A stretch of 64,000 bases of DNA from Cristatella mucedo (GCA_009760855.2 WPIO01000001.1:24197001-24261000), one strand, 5' to 3'; shown: positions 22,521 through 34,628, numbered from the stretch's first letter. Program-made: numbers and translations. The notes: generated by a model from the letters alone, not told the origin.

Positions 22521-23486
22521 GACTTCTTACAACATGCTGAGGCAAGGCGAGTTCGCTACTACATCAACGAGTGCTAATCATGTTCTTTTGAATAAAGTCT
22601 GAAAGTTTCTCCCACATTCTCAACATTTTCTTTATCTCATATGTGGAGACAATCTCCTCCGAGTAACCTATTTCCTGCAAATCCTGTGTGTGTTACTGCG
22701 CCTATAGCTCCTCCGTTGTCAGCTCTTCAGCGTGCTCCTCGGCGACCTGTCACGCCACAGTTGAAGACTTGTTGGGAATGAATCGTTCTGCTGCTATAAT
22801 TCCAGCAAATATTTTGAAGTAGTCCTAAGCTGCCTTCATATCTGTGCTCGCTGCCTCACCACACCTGAAAACGGGTGTGAATACCGGCTCTCTTATTAAA
22901 ATTCTCAAACCAGCCTCTACTGACTTTCAATGGCTAGCCCGATGCATCGTCCGCTGAAGTGCCTGGAGGTCTGCTGCAGCAAATCAGCGTAAATAGCTCG
23001 TGCCTTCTTGCATATTATGGCTTCCATCACGGTACCTCATGGGAATGGCTTTTCCGTCAACTACACCATAAGCAGCTTCTCCATATTTTCATAGATAGAT
23101 ATCCTCTCTGTAGAAATTACTTTAGCACTCTTGGCTGGCGTTGTAGCCTTTATTGGCTCCATCTGCTTCTGTAACGCGCAGATAATAGAAGTGCTACGCT
23201 CGTACTGCTTCGCCAATCAACAACGACCTGGTCGTGTTTTTGATAATTTTTTTCTTAAATTCAACGTGCATCATTCGTTTCTTATTCTCAGCACTGTTCT
23301 TCGTACTCGCTTTCTTCGGGTCTTTGACTGGAAAATAAACTTTTTCAAAATTAATACAAGCATAAATGCGAGCACAACTTGTATGCTTCCGCTGCGAGCT
23401 AACCGCTTGAAATGAACTAGCGAGACACGAAATGCTGGGCGGATGTTGCGGCGTTCACCATGGCGTTAGCTGCGCTAGCTATCATG
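22521..23486. other. No recognisable feature
   Basis: May include the extreme 5' part of the old LINE-A copy, but I cannot identify an ORF1. Confidence 0.25.
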
Positions 23487-23775
23487 TCATGTATCTCCGT
23501 CAGTAACTCCACAAAGTCATAAAGACCATGTGGGAGTTACGCAGGAGAGTTTTGTATAGCGCACTCACAGCATAAGCGGCTTTCGGTACGCATTCGGTAG
23601 CCAACAGACTTCGTCTCACGCAACAAAGAGAGAGTGGAAAGCATAGCAGAGTTAGGAGAGCAGTTGAGGTAGTGAGTAGCATAGAAGTAGCAGTTCAGGA
23701 CCGCTGAAAAAGATGTGCCATAGTCGGCAGTTGGAAAGTAGATGTCGTTGCGTAAGAAAAGAAGCGAGGTGGGTA
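23487..23775 (-). mobile_element. LINE-A 3' end, 5'-truncated
   Basis: Nearly identical to 56363-56640: tail complement tgtatctccgtcagtaac, the gcgcactcacagc segment, the RT C-terminal codons and the 3' end. Young copy. Confidence 0.8.
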
Positions 23776-24471
23776 TCTGTAGTTGGCTCGTAATCAGAAT
23801 TCGAGGTCTAAACTCAAAGCGAAAAATCGACTGAGAAGACGGCTTCTACCTCGAAAACCCCGTGGGTTGAGAGACACTTGTAAGTCAAGGTAACATAGTA
23901 GTAGAACTGCTTCACTTCGAGGTTGCGTCTTATGTGCATTTGCGCCAGTCCGAGAGTCCAGAAGGTCAACCTGACGTTACAGTATTTCGTAGCACTTTCT
24001 CATTGTCGTCGGTGTCACATTATACTTTCCACGCGTCTACGTACTCCACGTACTTGTCGTTTCCAGTGCCTCCGCACGCGTGGCTCCCGCGTATTGATAT
24101 ATTTGCGAGTGCCTCGACACCATGCATTTTGCATTAGCAAAAGAAGACAATTACATGGCAGCACTAAGAGGCTCCGCTTCCATTAACGGGTTTAAACTTC
24201 CATCGCGGGTCTATTTATTCCGGCTCTATTACGGGAGAGTGTTCCCGACTCGAAAGAGCGGTGCATTCTCGCTCTCCCCCACGACGCAGAGCTCTCTACT
24301 CGCACTCCCTTGTCCGTTGCAGAATTTTTTTCCGAAAACCGAAATTCTTGTGAACATTATATAAGGAAACCGATACAGATACGACCTGTTTAAAGCCTAT
24401 CTGTTTGTTGTATGACCGTAGCACGTTAGAAATTACTTGCCTATTGGCATGTAAACGCTTATTTCTTTCCT
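23776..24471. other. No recognisable feature
   Basis: No repeat or gene I can support; short open frames only. Confidence 0.3.
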
Positions 24472-24556
24472 TTACAGCAAGTGTAAAGTGCCTAGAAAGG
24501 GATTGCTTTCTTTGAGGGCGCTATATAAAATGTATAATTATTATTATATTATTAAA
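24472..24556 (+). mobile_element. LINE-B tail fragment
   Basis: acagcaagtgtaaagtgcctagaaagg hairpin half, then gggcgctatataaaatg and an ATT-rich tail. Confidence 0.65.
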
Positions 24557-24844
24557 ATCAAAGCTTTAATCTTACGGGTCGTAGGTTTGATAGCCGAGCT
24601 GACGATGGGGAGAATGCAGGATGCAGGGAAGTTGCTGGATAAACGGAGGATGCAGGGCTTCTAACCAACCTCAAGCCCTTAGTAGACTAAGTGACAGCGA
24701 ATTCACTAGGAGTGCTCTCGCCTTGCCGGGAACTCACTCGCGGCTGGTGGCACGACATTTCCTTTCTTGGTGACACTTTATTATTACAAGATATAAGCAC
24801 AAATGCTCCTCAAATAAGGTTTCGTGCCTTGTTTTCCATTTTAT

Positions 24845-25850
24845 ACTAATGAGTACTGACTCTGCTAATGCTATCATTGCTACATGTATTGATGACTTCC
24901 GCGCGTGGATGGCAGCAAACTTTCTTAAATTGAATGATGATAAAAACCAATATTCTAGTTATGGGCAAACCGAGTGTGATTCAGAAATGGAAAATTTTAG
25001 CGCTCACAATTGGCTCTGCCAGCAAATCTGTTGAACCTGCATGAAAAACTGTGTTCTGTTCCAAAGTAACCTTCCATTAGGCGACCACGTCAGCTCCATC
25101 GTTAAGTCTGCCTACTTTCAGGTAAAAAAATGTTGATAAAATTTGGGCTTGCTTAGACAGGGATACCACATCTAAATTGGTCTATGCATTTGTGACAACC
25201 CGTCTCCAGTTAAGTGACTCACTGCTTGCTGGCCTACCGGCATGTGCAATCAGGCGCTTGCAGCTGGTGCAAAACTCTGCAGCTAGGCTTGTCTGTCGTG
25301 AGCGTCGCAGTTGCCACATCTCACCACTTCTCGCCGATCTGCACTGGCTCTCAGTCAAGCAATGCATCGACTTTAAGGTTTTGTCACTCACTTTCAGGTC
25401 CCTTCATTCTGTGGCTATAGCCTATCGGTCAGATTTACTCATCCACCAAGCTAAGCATCGTATCACCCGCTTTTAGGAATCTAATCCTTTACCTATACCT
25501 TGTACAAACTTCAAATTTTTGGAGACCGTGCCTTTAGTTCGTATGCTCCCAAAGACTGGAAATTACTTCCGACTTGCGTCACGACATCCTATGACTTGAC
25601 CACGTTTAAAAAGAAACTAAAAACGCATCTATTGATCGCAGCATTTAATGGGTCCCTGTGAGTCGTCTTATTTCACTTATGCGTTCGACACAGTAAATGC
25701 TGCCATTAAACATATTTGCATGTTGACCCTGTGCATGTCACCTCTAACCATGTTATCCTTGCTGTTTATTGAGCATGCTACCGCTGACTGTTCGATCTTG
25801 CTTCCTTTACAGCAGATGTAATGTGCCACGTAGAGAGCTACGATAGAAAG
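24845..25850 (+). mobile_element. LINE-B copy, RT thumb to 3'UTR, decayed
   Basis: It starts at [21 protein letters not shown] and continues through LLAGLPACAIRRLQLVQNSAARLVCRERR, LHWLSVKQCIDFKVLSLTFRSLHS, the LTTFKKKLKTHLL region and the gtttattgagcatgctacc 3'UTR variant. It stops near 25830 without hairpin or tail. Confidence 0.75.
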
Positions 25851-26049
25851 GACGCCACTCATTTGTACTACACTCGTCCTTCCGGCCAAATCGCTGAGTC
25901 CAAACATAAATGAGTAATTCATCACCATCAGCCACTTTATTGGTACCTTGCGAACAACTGTCCATTACACTGGCTTCGCCTCACTACCAAAACATTGCTG
26001 TAATCTGGCTAATTAAACCTGGAACTGCGATCGTACCCCGATTGAGAAC

Positions 26050-26212
26050 TGCTATAAGTAAAGGTAATGGTTACGGTTCAAACAGCCTCATTTATATAAC
26101 GGGTAAAATAGCCGCGACAGATACAGAACACCCACTTCCACCGGCACTTAATAAACGCCTGCTGCAGGACTCGGCCCCACGACCTGGATCGTTTAACCCG
26201 AACGCCTTCAAC
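26050..26212 (-). mobile_element. S1 SINE copy
   Basis: Minus strand: B-box region GGTCGTGGGGCCGAGTCCTGCAGC, body with gtgggtgttctgtatctgtcgcgg, end with gaggctgtttgaaccgta. Diverged. Confidence 0.45.
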
Positions 26213-26514
26213 TAGAAGTGTATAAGACCACGTCATAGTTTAATCATAAAAAATGAATGTCATTATTTCACTTTTGCATTGAGAGGAAAATGCAAAATAC
26301 TGACGGCTATTGACGCATAATTAATCTTAAGCGTGACCAAAGAAACGTAGTTGGCCGTTTACCTTCACCCCGGCTTTGGCAGGTAAGTATGACAGTTCGA
26401 AAAGGTTTCTCAGTAAATCGCCAGTCACGTGAGTCGTCGGCTCTTGAATCTGATTTTTTCCATGTCAATTGTCAACTAAAATACATCAATCGCTAATCTT
26501 AAATATAATAATCA

Positions 26515-26612
26515 AATAATAATATATTTGTATTTCGGCCTAAGAGAACCTAATCTCCATTCGGGTCCTTTGCATAGGCCGCAGGGATCGAGCCCTCGAC
26601 TTCGTTAGGGCC
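26515..26612 (-). mobile_element. S2 SINE, 3' part
   Basis: AT-rich tail, reversed hairpin cctaagagaacctaatctccattcggg, then gggatcgagccctcgac (B-box region). An S1 SINE on the plus strand abuts it. Confidence 0.5.
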
Positions 26613-26614
26613 GT

Positions 26615-26765
26615 GATAGCCAAGAAGGTACGGTGCTCGCTCTTCACGACCGGGGTAGTGTATTCAAATCCTGCAGTGGGCGATCATTTATTGCCAGCTG
26701 CAAGCAGTGACAATAGTCATTAAAGCTCTTCTGCCACTATAATGTTAAACCACCTAATATTGTTT
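26615..26765 (+). mobile_element. S1 SINE copy
   Basis: Head gatagccaagaaggtacggtgctcgctcttcacgacc, B-box-like gtgtattcaaatcctgcagtg, body attgccagctgcaagcagtg, end gctcttctgccactataat. Confidence 0.6.
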
Positions 26766-26933
26766 TCAGTCATTGAATGAGAGCATCATACTACCCGGCC
26801 GGTCCAGCTACGTTCCCTTAAAATAGCCTAGCTCAGCAGTTGCAATGCCAAATTGCCTTTCTCGGGCCATCTCCTGCAAGTGACTAAATAGAGTTCACTT
26901 GGTGAGTACGCCCACATAGCTAAAGTCGGTAGA

Positions 26934-27036
26934 ATAATAATAATAATAATGCACTTGATAAAGCGCCCTCAGAGAACTCAATCTCTCTCTAGGCGCTTTA
27001 CATTTGCTGCAAAGGGAAATGCAATTGAATTGAACC
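26934..27036 (-). mobile_element. LINE-B tail copy, strongly 5'-truncated
   Basis: (AAT)n tail at 26934-26950, intact hairpin and about 40 bp of 3'UTR. Close in sequence to the copy at 60283. Confidence 0.75.
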
Positions 27037-27278
27037 CACTACCTAAAGCTAGCTACAGTTGCAGTTTTAGGGCAAGATTGACAGGGCAGTGGCATCTGTA
27101 TCGCACTGTCGACCCTCAAGGGAATGACTTTGCTTGGGAAGAGGCAATACATTGCCGGGCTTTTTTGCACCGAACCTTCGGCAGAGGAATCAATAGGTCT
27201 GCATTTAAAAACAAATAGATTGCCCTACTTGGATATCATCGTCGGCTGGATGATAAGAGCTGTGAAGGCATTTCAGAA

Positions 27279-28115
27279 TAATAATAATAATAATAATATT
27301 GCACTTGATAAAGCGCCCTCAGAGAACTTAATCTCTTTCTAGGCGCTTTACATTTGCTGCAAAGTGATACGCAATAGAATAGTAAGTAAAATCATGCTTG
27401 AAAAACAAACAAAATGAATAACATGGTTAGGGGTTACATGCACTGGGTCAGCATGCAAATGTGGTTAGTGGCAGCATGAACAGTGTCAGCACGCATAAGC
27501 ACATCGAGGACGAATCACAAGGACCCACTAAATGCTGTCCTAAATAGGTATGTTTTTAAGTTTCTTTTAAATGTGGTCAGGTCAGGGGATGTTCTGATGC
27601 AGGTCGGGAGGGAGTTCCAGGCTGTGGGAGCATACGAGCTAAATGCACGGTCTCCAAAGGATTTAAGGTTTGTACGAGGTATTTCTAGACTGTTGGATTC
27701 CGAAAAGCGAGCGGTACGATGCTTTGCCTGATGGGGTAGTATCTCTGAAAGATAGGCTGGAGCCATAGAATGAAGAGACCTAAAAGTGAGCGACAAAACC
27801 TTGAAGTCAATCCGTTGCTTGACTGGTAACCAGTGCAGGTCGGCGAGAAGTGGAGTAATGTGGCAACTGCGACGCTCACGACAGACAAGCCTAGCTGCAG
27901 AGTTTTGCACCAGCTGCAATCGCCTGATCGCACATGCTGGTAGGCCAGTAAGCAGTGAGTTGCAGAAGTCGAGACGAGATGTCACGAATGCATGGACCAA
28001 CTTGGACGTGGTATCCTTATCTAAACAAGCCCTAATTTTAGCAATGTTATGAAGCTGAAAATAGGCTGATTTGACTGTGGAGCTGATGTGGTCGTCTAAC
28101 GAGAGGTCGCTTTGG
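27279..28115 (-). mobile_element. LINE-B copy with intact C-terminal RT frame
   Basis: Best LINE-B reference copy. From 28115 down to 27518 an open frame encodes the thumb and C-terminal region: SLDDHISSTVKSAYFQLHNI, then LDFCNSLLTGLPAC, RLVCRERRSCHITPLLADLH and the conserved end TFKRNLKTYLFRTAFSGSL. The 3'UTR, hairpin and AAT tail follow. It is 5'-truncated but nearly undamaged, so it is a recent insertion. Confidence 0.85.
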
Positions 28116-28514
28116 AATATGACACAGTTTATTAGCCTACCGTATAAAGTATGCACTGCTCAGTACAAACGACAACGTTTTGGCGATCTCTTAATCGATC
28201 GTCGATTTTTGTTCGCTGCATATTACTGGCGGTTCCGTCAAAAACAAGCTGCTTTTGCTTTGATTGTCTGGTAGTGTGCCTGGGGACGTTATCTTCTGGA
28301 TAAATATAATGAATCTAAAGCACAGTATTTTAGTGTTGAATTCCATCTTGCATGAGCAACAATAACTTGAACAGTTCTACGATGAATCATTGTTTGGTGC
28401 TGATACTGTGGCCCAGCCAGTCGTCTGATTTAAATCACTTTGAACGACAATGGAGCAATTTCGACATGCAGCAGCAACCGGGTGTTCAGCTACACCACTA
28501 GATAACAATCATTA
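28116..28514. other. No recognisable feature
   Basis: Nothing supported. Confidence 0.3.
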
Positions 28515-28549
28515 TAATAATGCATTTTTATAACTCCCTCGGGGAACTG

Positions 28550-28632
<83 letters not shown>

Positions 28633-28700
28633 AGACACTTCACAGATCCTGCATATAAAGCATTACCGAATTTTGTTGATAACATTCGTAAGCAGCAGGC
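28515..28700 (-). mobile_element. LINE/SINE 3' tail family D with expanded (CT)n
   Basis: Read on the minus strand, it matches 38880-39015 outside the CT run: AAT-type tail, cctcgg.gaactgaatc, then tagacacttcacag and taaagcattaccgaattttg...taacattcgtaagcagcaggcaca. The (CT)n run at 28552-28632 replaces the ctctttctag of the usual hairpin. Confidence 0.6.
28552..28632. repeat. (CT)n microsatellite
   Basis: About 40 CT units with one interruption (ttt) near 28617, inside a retroelement tail. Confidence 0.95.
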
Positions 28701-29879
28701 ACAGAGTAAGCAGGTACATGAACAAAAATTACGAATTACAAAGACTCACAGATGACCTTTTCATTCAAACTCTGGCTCTGTGTGTGCTACAGCAGCAGAG
28801 ACAACGCAGGACTTGGTGGCCTCAATGACTGGCCAGGCAAGGGAGGTCGTAAATAATCGTAAGGACACAACGGAATATTCAACGCGTACATGCCAACAGT
28901 ATATGTAATTATTTTGGAACTATCGATAAGTATGTTCACGTGCGGTGCGTAAATTCACTGTGCCTGGCATATTAGACAATCCGTTAGTTGCCTCATCAAA
29001 TTTACAGCCACATCAGGTGCGGCCATATTTCAAGGATTTTTCTGAAGCTGACTTTATATATTGACAAAAAAGCTTAATTTAAAGTATAGCTAATATAAAT
29101 TTTAAGGTGTTCTTTGAATTTCAAGGACACCTGAAGTTTACCCGCATATTCCTTCTCAGACAGTTGACGTCAGGTCAAGAATCGCGGTTCTAGCAGGAGT
29201 ATGAGCTCGTGCTCAGTCTTGCCGAACACAGCTACGATGACCTTCAGTGCTAGCCACGTGCTGTTTCACGTCCGAATGCATTGCAATTTTACAACACATG
29301 TATAAAAGCGATTAAGGGAATGTAAATTCGTAAAGAAGGTCTTATATTGCATAAGGTCTTAAATTACTCACAGTGCCAATGGTTATTATTCCCAGAGGAG
29401 GCCAACACGTAGCCATGCCAAATAGCAAGAACTAGGCCCGCCAAGCCATTAAACATTTTCAGGTCAATAGATGGCCATCAGCTCATGATAGATGGATAGT
29501 TTAAACTTATATTCAAAGCAGATTTGTACGTATCAGACTTCGCTTGAAGAATCGCCTGCTTGTCACAGCTATTTCTCTATTTCCCGTGAATTGTGCCGTC
29601 TTTGCTTATGCTTGCTGAAATCGTGCCCTCATCGCTAATCCGCTGTCAAACCTCTCTTCCAGCAGTCGCAAAGTGTCTGGTAAGATCTAGATCTTTGATT
29701 TAATACTCTTAGGGCGTTACAAAAACTACTTAGTCCTGATATTATCAGTATTTTAAGCGTAAAATTGAGGATAAGACTCACTTCGGCTTATATAATGCTC
29801 AACCTCAGCTCTTGGACCCCGATGGTTGCTTCACGTCACTCCGCAGAGTCAGCATTGCTTAGGGCGTATAAAGACCTTC
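28701..29879. other. No recognisable feature
   Basis: AT-rich spacer; nothing supported. Confidence 0.3.
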
Positions 29880-30345
29880 TCAGGAATGCCGACTTGGGTA
29901 AAGTCTTTCTGATTGCTCTGCTGCTGGATCTTTCTGCAGCGTTGGATGATATTAATCACAAAGTCTTTCTTCAACGCCTCTCACCTCGACTGGGCATCAC
30001 TGGCACTGCACTGCACAATCGTCCAGGTTTTATCTCAGTGGGAGACTCCAGTGTACTTACGTGACCTGACAAAGATCATCAGAACAACCACTCGAATATA
30101 AGGTATCTCAGGGCACTGTGCTCGGTCCACTTCATTTCCCAGTTTAGAGTCCCCCATCTCGCCGATGTGATCCCCAAGCACAATCAAAGCTTTTACTTCT
30201 ATGCAGATGACACTTAATTGTACATTTGCCTTGATCCCTTTCAGCTATCGAGCACATCGAATTCTCTACACACCCTCGCTGCATATATTGATGACATCTG
30301 CACATGGATTAATGAGCTGGCTGGCAAACTAACAGGATTTTAGTG
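29880..30345 (+). mobile_element. LINE-B RT N-terminal half, decayed
   Basis: LLLDLSAALDDINHKVFLQRL (motif A), a damaged GS.LGP segment, FYFYADDT.LYICLDP with a stop inside the catalytic block, then TLAAYIDDICTWINE. It ends there, so both ends are lost. Confidence 0.7.
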
Positions 30346-31140
30346 GGCAAGCAAGTGCGTCACACCCAAAGGTTTCTGCTTCCATCCTAGCTTGCATCAT
30401 CCCTGCTTGCATCCTATCGTCTTCGATAGCATACTCAATATGTTAATGTGTCTTGTCTTTTGCTACGACTCTGCGTCTGAAAGTATAACATCTCGCAGGC
30501 CTAGCAGTTAAGAATGCCTACGCTGCCTAGCCGTGGAGCTGCTGGTACATGCGCTACTCAGGAGCAGACCGGATTTTGGCAGCTTACTACGAAAGCGGGG
30601 GGGGGGAATCACTGAAAGAATCAATTTGAAAACTGCATAGCATTATTCTTTTTTGGGCGTACACAAGTGGCGCGGGTTTTGCCACTTTTCCAGGAGCTCA
30701 GACATAAGAAAAATAAGTTATCGTTCAAGAACTTGAATCTGGCTGTTAATAGCAGTCCAAAGATTGCCTCTCATTACAATTGAGACATTCAAAATGTATA
30801 CAGCCCCTGAAAAACACCTTAGATCTACTAGTGTTCTGGGCTCGGTGTCCTTCGTATCCTTACATTTTAGTGCTGTACGACGGCGATCTGCTGTCTGTAA
30901 TCGGAAAACTCGGGAGCGTCAGCTTCGTTGCTCCTAACTCTTCGCACTATGTACTCACCAAATTAACTCAAATTTGGGTTAAATTGTTTGGTCTTATCAA
31001 TCAAAATAAAAGATTTAGGTTCGTGACTAGCATCTAGAAGTCGCATTTTTTTCTATTATTAATGATGTTTCTTGGAGGTATATGGTTAAAGATGCTTTAG
31101 TTAATTGTTTAAGTCCGTGAAAAACTGTTATGATCACATC
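30346..31140. other. No recognisable feature
   Basis: Contains a G homopolymer near 30598; no gene seen. Confidence 0.3.
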
Positions 31141-31610
31141 TGTGCAGACGAAACTTAGTTGTACATATGCTTTGATCCCGTGCAGCCTTTCAGAACTGTG
31201 GACATAACAAACTCAAAACATCGACCTACTAAATGCTGTGATAAACAGCTGCGTGTTTAGCTTCTTTTTAAGTGTCAAATCGGTGGCGGGGGGGGGGGGG
31301 TCGTGACGTAATTTTGGGGTGAGTTCGAGGCTTTGGGAGCGTACGAACTAAAAGCACGATCTCCAAAGGATGTGAGGTTCGTACGAGGTGTACCTAAATG
31401 ATGCCTAATCTGGTGGGGGAGTAGTTTTGATAGGTAGGCTGGGGCTAGAGAGAGAGTGGAGGGACCTAAAAGTCAAATGAAAAATTGTTGAAGTCGATAC
31501 GCTGCTTGACTGGGAGCCAGCACAGGTGGGCAAGAAGTGGTGCAACTTCGACGCACACGACAGCCACGCGTAGGCACACAGTTTTGCACCAGCTGTAAGC
31601 GTCTGGATAA
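31141..31610 (-). mobile_element. LINE-B C-terminal region, with a small plus-strand RT scrap
   Basis: 31212-31610 on the minus strand is the RT C-terminal region (W..KQRIDF, then SFGDRAFSSYAP-type codons). A G-run lies near 31288. The adjoining 31141-31200 carries YADE-QLYICFDPVQP on the plus strand, a separate piece. Both are heavily decayed. Confidence 0.55.
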
Positions 31611-32026
31611 TGGATCGCTAGCGGACCCCCTCAGCCGCTTCCCCTGAAGCGCTGGGAGAGAGCGTGCTCTTGGCAAGTTACCAGCTGTGGGGTTACAAAA
31701 GTGACTCGTTTTATTTCTATGGCGTAGCCGCTTAGATAAGCGAGTATTCGAGTGAGCGAAAGACAAAAGTGCACTCGTTCATTCGACCAACGACGACCGA
31801 GTGGCGGGAAGGTTTCCGGAGCGAACGGAGACGTGGCGACCGAAGAAGACGGCGAGGGCGGCACTCGCTCCGTCTGGGCGCGCTCCCGTTGCTCCGAGAG
31901 ACAATCGCAGCGCTGCTGCTCCTGGCGAGAGCGCTACTGCCGCGCTTGCTGCTTGAGCTCGGCCTCGAGCTTTAAGTTCAACATGACTAGATAGAGATCG
32001 GGATAAGGCGGGTGAGACCTAGAGCT
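31611..32026. other. GC-rich sequence downstream of secreted gene 2
   Basis: Purine-rich stretches near 31790-31870; no supported gene. It would hold the 3' end of the minus-strand gene at 32027, but no AATAAA signal was seen close by. Confidence 0.3.
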
Positions 32027-32760
32027 CTAGTTTGCTGCGCGTTTCTTCGGACGCGGTCCTGAAATCCATCCCCGAGTGGGGGCCTTCGTCGCCGTTCTCG
32101 TCGTCGTCAGAGCGCTCCGCAGTTTCGGCTTTGGCTTCGGCTCTAGTTTCGGCTCTGGCTTCTGTTTCGCTTCGGTAACTGCCGAAGGCTGAGCAGTAGT
32201 GGGCGATTCATTGGCCGGCGACCGAGAGCACAGGTCACTGGAGCTTCCAGTCGTCGACTCGAATGTCGACCTCCGATTGATGTGCACCGATAAAGATTCG
32301 TTTCCCGCCGCCGCAGCCGCCGCCGCCACTTCCGCTTCCGACGCGATGGATCCGTTGTAGGCGTCGGCGGATGGAAGCGTCGCAGAAGCGGTCGCTGAAG
32401 ACAAGTCCAACCCGCCGCCGTCTACGACCGGACGAAGCGTCTCATCCGAAGCTGCGACTGCCGTCTGGCAGCTTGATGACGTCGTCGACGGTCGAGGTTG
32501 ATTGATGAGACTGGCTCTCAATCTCGGCCCGCTGGCCGCCGGGTGCCCGACGCTGGGTCTAGCCGTCAACAGAACGACCTTCAACGAGCGGCGGCGGCTG
32601 CAGCAGTTAACTGCAAGCGCCGTGCCGTGACCTCGAGAGACTGCTCTAGGTGAAAGAGAGATCGTGAAAAGCGCGAATCGAAAACTCGAAAAGGTGCACC
32701 GGTATTTAGTGGCACACGTACCAATGCTGCAAAGAACGCCTTGGACCAGGCGCTCGTCAT
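32027..32760 (-). CDS. Secreted Ser/Thr-rich protein, gene 2 (two exons: 32760-32722 and 32578-32027)
   Basis: Predicted 196-residue secreted protein, likely paralogue of the gene at 52903. Exon 1 is again exactly 13 codons (begins MTSAWSKAFFAAL) and ends at GTACGT (32721-32716). The 143-bp intron ends in GAAG at 32579. Of the AG sites I checked near the exon, only this one keeps the downstream frame open; the frame ends at TAG 32029-32027. Splicing joins FFAAL to VVLLTARPS, giving a strong signal peptide. The mature region is Ser/Thr/Ala-rich with two cysteines (about residues 50 and 130) and three N-X-S/T sequons (about 88, 106, 136). It also has an alanine run, a Lys-Pro-Glu repeat (about 153-165) and a basic C-terminus with GPRPKKR. 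The downstream intron lacks a classical pyrimidine tract. Function is unknown. Confidence 0.58.
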
Positions 32761-32846
32761 TACTGGGAGCGAATACTTGGAAGTCTTCCTGGGCTTCGCG
32801 ATTGCAACTGGGAGACGGTCTGTTTTTGTCTGCTGTGTGTCAAAGC

Positions 32847-32852
32847 TATATA
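32847..32852 (-). promoter_or_regulatory. TATA-like box of secreted gene 2
   Basis: TATATA on the minus strand lies 92 bp upstream of the ATG at 32760, directly after a GC-rich stretch (CCCGCGG). The position matches that of the TATA-like box of the paralogue at 52903. Confidence 0.45.
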
Positions 32853-33974
32853 CCGCGGGGAAGCCCGCGAGGAGGCAGTGCGTCTCAGGGGAAAAGAAAA
32901 CGGTAGCTGAGTCATCAAGGCTTGAGTGGTAGCCTGCAAGACATCGACCTTCCTGGTTGCTGTACCGGTAATTTGATCCACATTCTGAGGAACCTGCAGC
33001 TTGCCCATTAGCAGCCCAAATTCGCGTCATGCCGAAGCAGAGCTTCGCGTGTGTCAAGAGACACCGTGAAAGTGAGCTGTTGTAAATTGCTGCACCATTC
33101 GGTGCGTGGACCTCCCAAGAAGGAATCCCAGAGCGACCGAAATTGCGCTTCAAAATTCAAGTACACCGTTCAGCGATTTAGCTTGAGTTACGACTGCCAG
33201 CGAACCGGGCGGCATGGGTGGCAGCGACTTACGTTCAACAAATTTGAGTGAGTTCACGCGATTGTTGCTGCAAGCGCTGTGCCTGAAATAATGTTCTTTC
33301 GTACTCTTCGATTAAATTGCTGTTGCAGCTATGCCTGCAAGTTTCGAGGGTGCATCCCATTTTCTGGAACTAGTAATTTGGGCATAATTTTTGTGGGTTG
33401 TGGTTCTCTGCATGGTTCGTATCGCTGGGCTCGCCGGCACACTGCCAGTGCAGGCAGACCGGTAGTACCGTAAGCCATCCCAGGGTCCAACAGCTGGTGG
33501 CAGTGGCCTAGGGACAGTCCGGTGCCCAGCTGTGGTCTGACGGCTGTGGTTTATCCGCAGGCCGGCTTTGTTCTCCCACCAACTCAGAGGATGAGTGGTG
33601 GCGGAGAGTCCAGTGGGAGAAGGAGGGGCCGAAAGGAGCCGTGCGCCCTTGGGCTCCATGCGCTGGAATAAACTGTCGGTGCTGGGCATTGGCTGGCTCT
33701 CTGCAGTGCAGACAAGAACAACTACAATTCTTAAACGCATATGCACCAGTTTGGTTCACACGTGCACATGCTAGACGGCACGTGCGCAACTAGATGCGTG
33801 CTGGCGAGCGAGCGTATCGTTAGCTCTATTGGTCTAAGTGCCGTCACAGCATGCAGCTTTTATTTATCCGTCCATGCGCTCACTGTACGAAAGGAAGCCG
33901 ATGCACGAATCTCAAGAAATGGAATCGCATTTGTTCATTTCCTTACCAAGACTAACATTTTAGTGGCTTAGCGA
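32853..33974. other. Upstream flank of secreted gene 2
   Basis: No repeat recognised. A minus-strand open frame over 32581-33153 overlaps the gene's first exon and intron and is not a separate gene. Confidence 0.3.
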
Positions 33975-34265
33975 CAATTGCATGGGAACCCAATCCCTTT
34001 CTAGGCTGTTCACATATGGTGTGAGGGAGCAAATCAATCCGTTTGGAATCGAGTGCAGAGCGTCGGCAAGTCTTGACACATAGTAGACGCATGGACGGAG
34101 CGAGTGCTGTGAGAAACAGCTCGGCATTTAGCGTTTTCTAAATATCGCCAAGTCAGGAGGTATTCGCGATGTCAGTCTGTAATGAGTCTGGGCTTTGAAT
34201 GGGATTGTACGAACAAACGGCGTGGTCTTGAAAGGATTTGAGATTGGAGTGTGGTACTTACCGCT
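33975..34265 (-). mobile_element. LINE-B 3' region, very old
   Basis: gaacccaatccctttctaggctgttcacat (decayed hairpin), then the lost 3'UTR, then the RT C-terminal complement with cgccaagtcagg, gggctttgaatggg and atttgagattgg. Confidence 0.45.
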
Positions 34266-34554
34266 CAATGATACCTGTACATGTACCGTTGACTGTTCCG
34301 TGGGAGGAAAACATCGAGTAGCTTATGAATTCAAACCGCTACAACTAGAAACGGCTTAGGTGTTGATATTCTGCTGCGGAAGTTGATGTTCTGGAATTTT
34401 TTTATTTGTCGATGCTCTGGAAATGAAACCTCTGGAATTGTTAAGGCTTCTTGTCGTGGGAATATTGGCTTTGGGCTAGCGACTACTGCAAGAAAAGACG
34501 GAGCTTAGTAGTGCGGCTGAAGTGCACAGTCGATGGAATTCTTTTAATTATTCG

Positions 34555-34557
<3 letters not shown>

Positions 34558-34626
<69 letters not shown>
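34558..34626. repeat. (CT)n microsatellite
   Basis: About 34 pure CT units. Confidence 0.95.

Positions 34627-34628
<2 letters not shown>

Noticed and set aside
28520-28828. 102-residue protein with a Ser-Leu repeat
   Set aside because: Translation of the (CT)n run inside a retroelement tail.
32581-33153. 190-codon minus-strand frame as a separate gene
   Set aside because: It reads through the first exon and intron of secreted gene 2. Its only protein-like part is the 13-codon signal exon, and the tail is an intron-derived alanine run.
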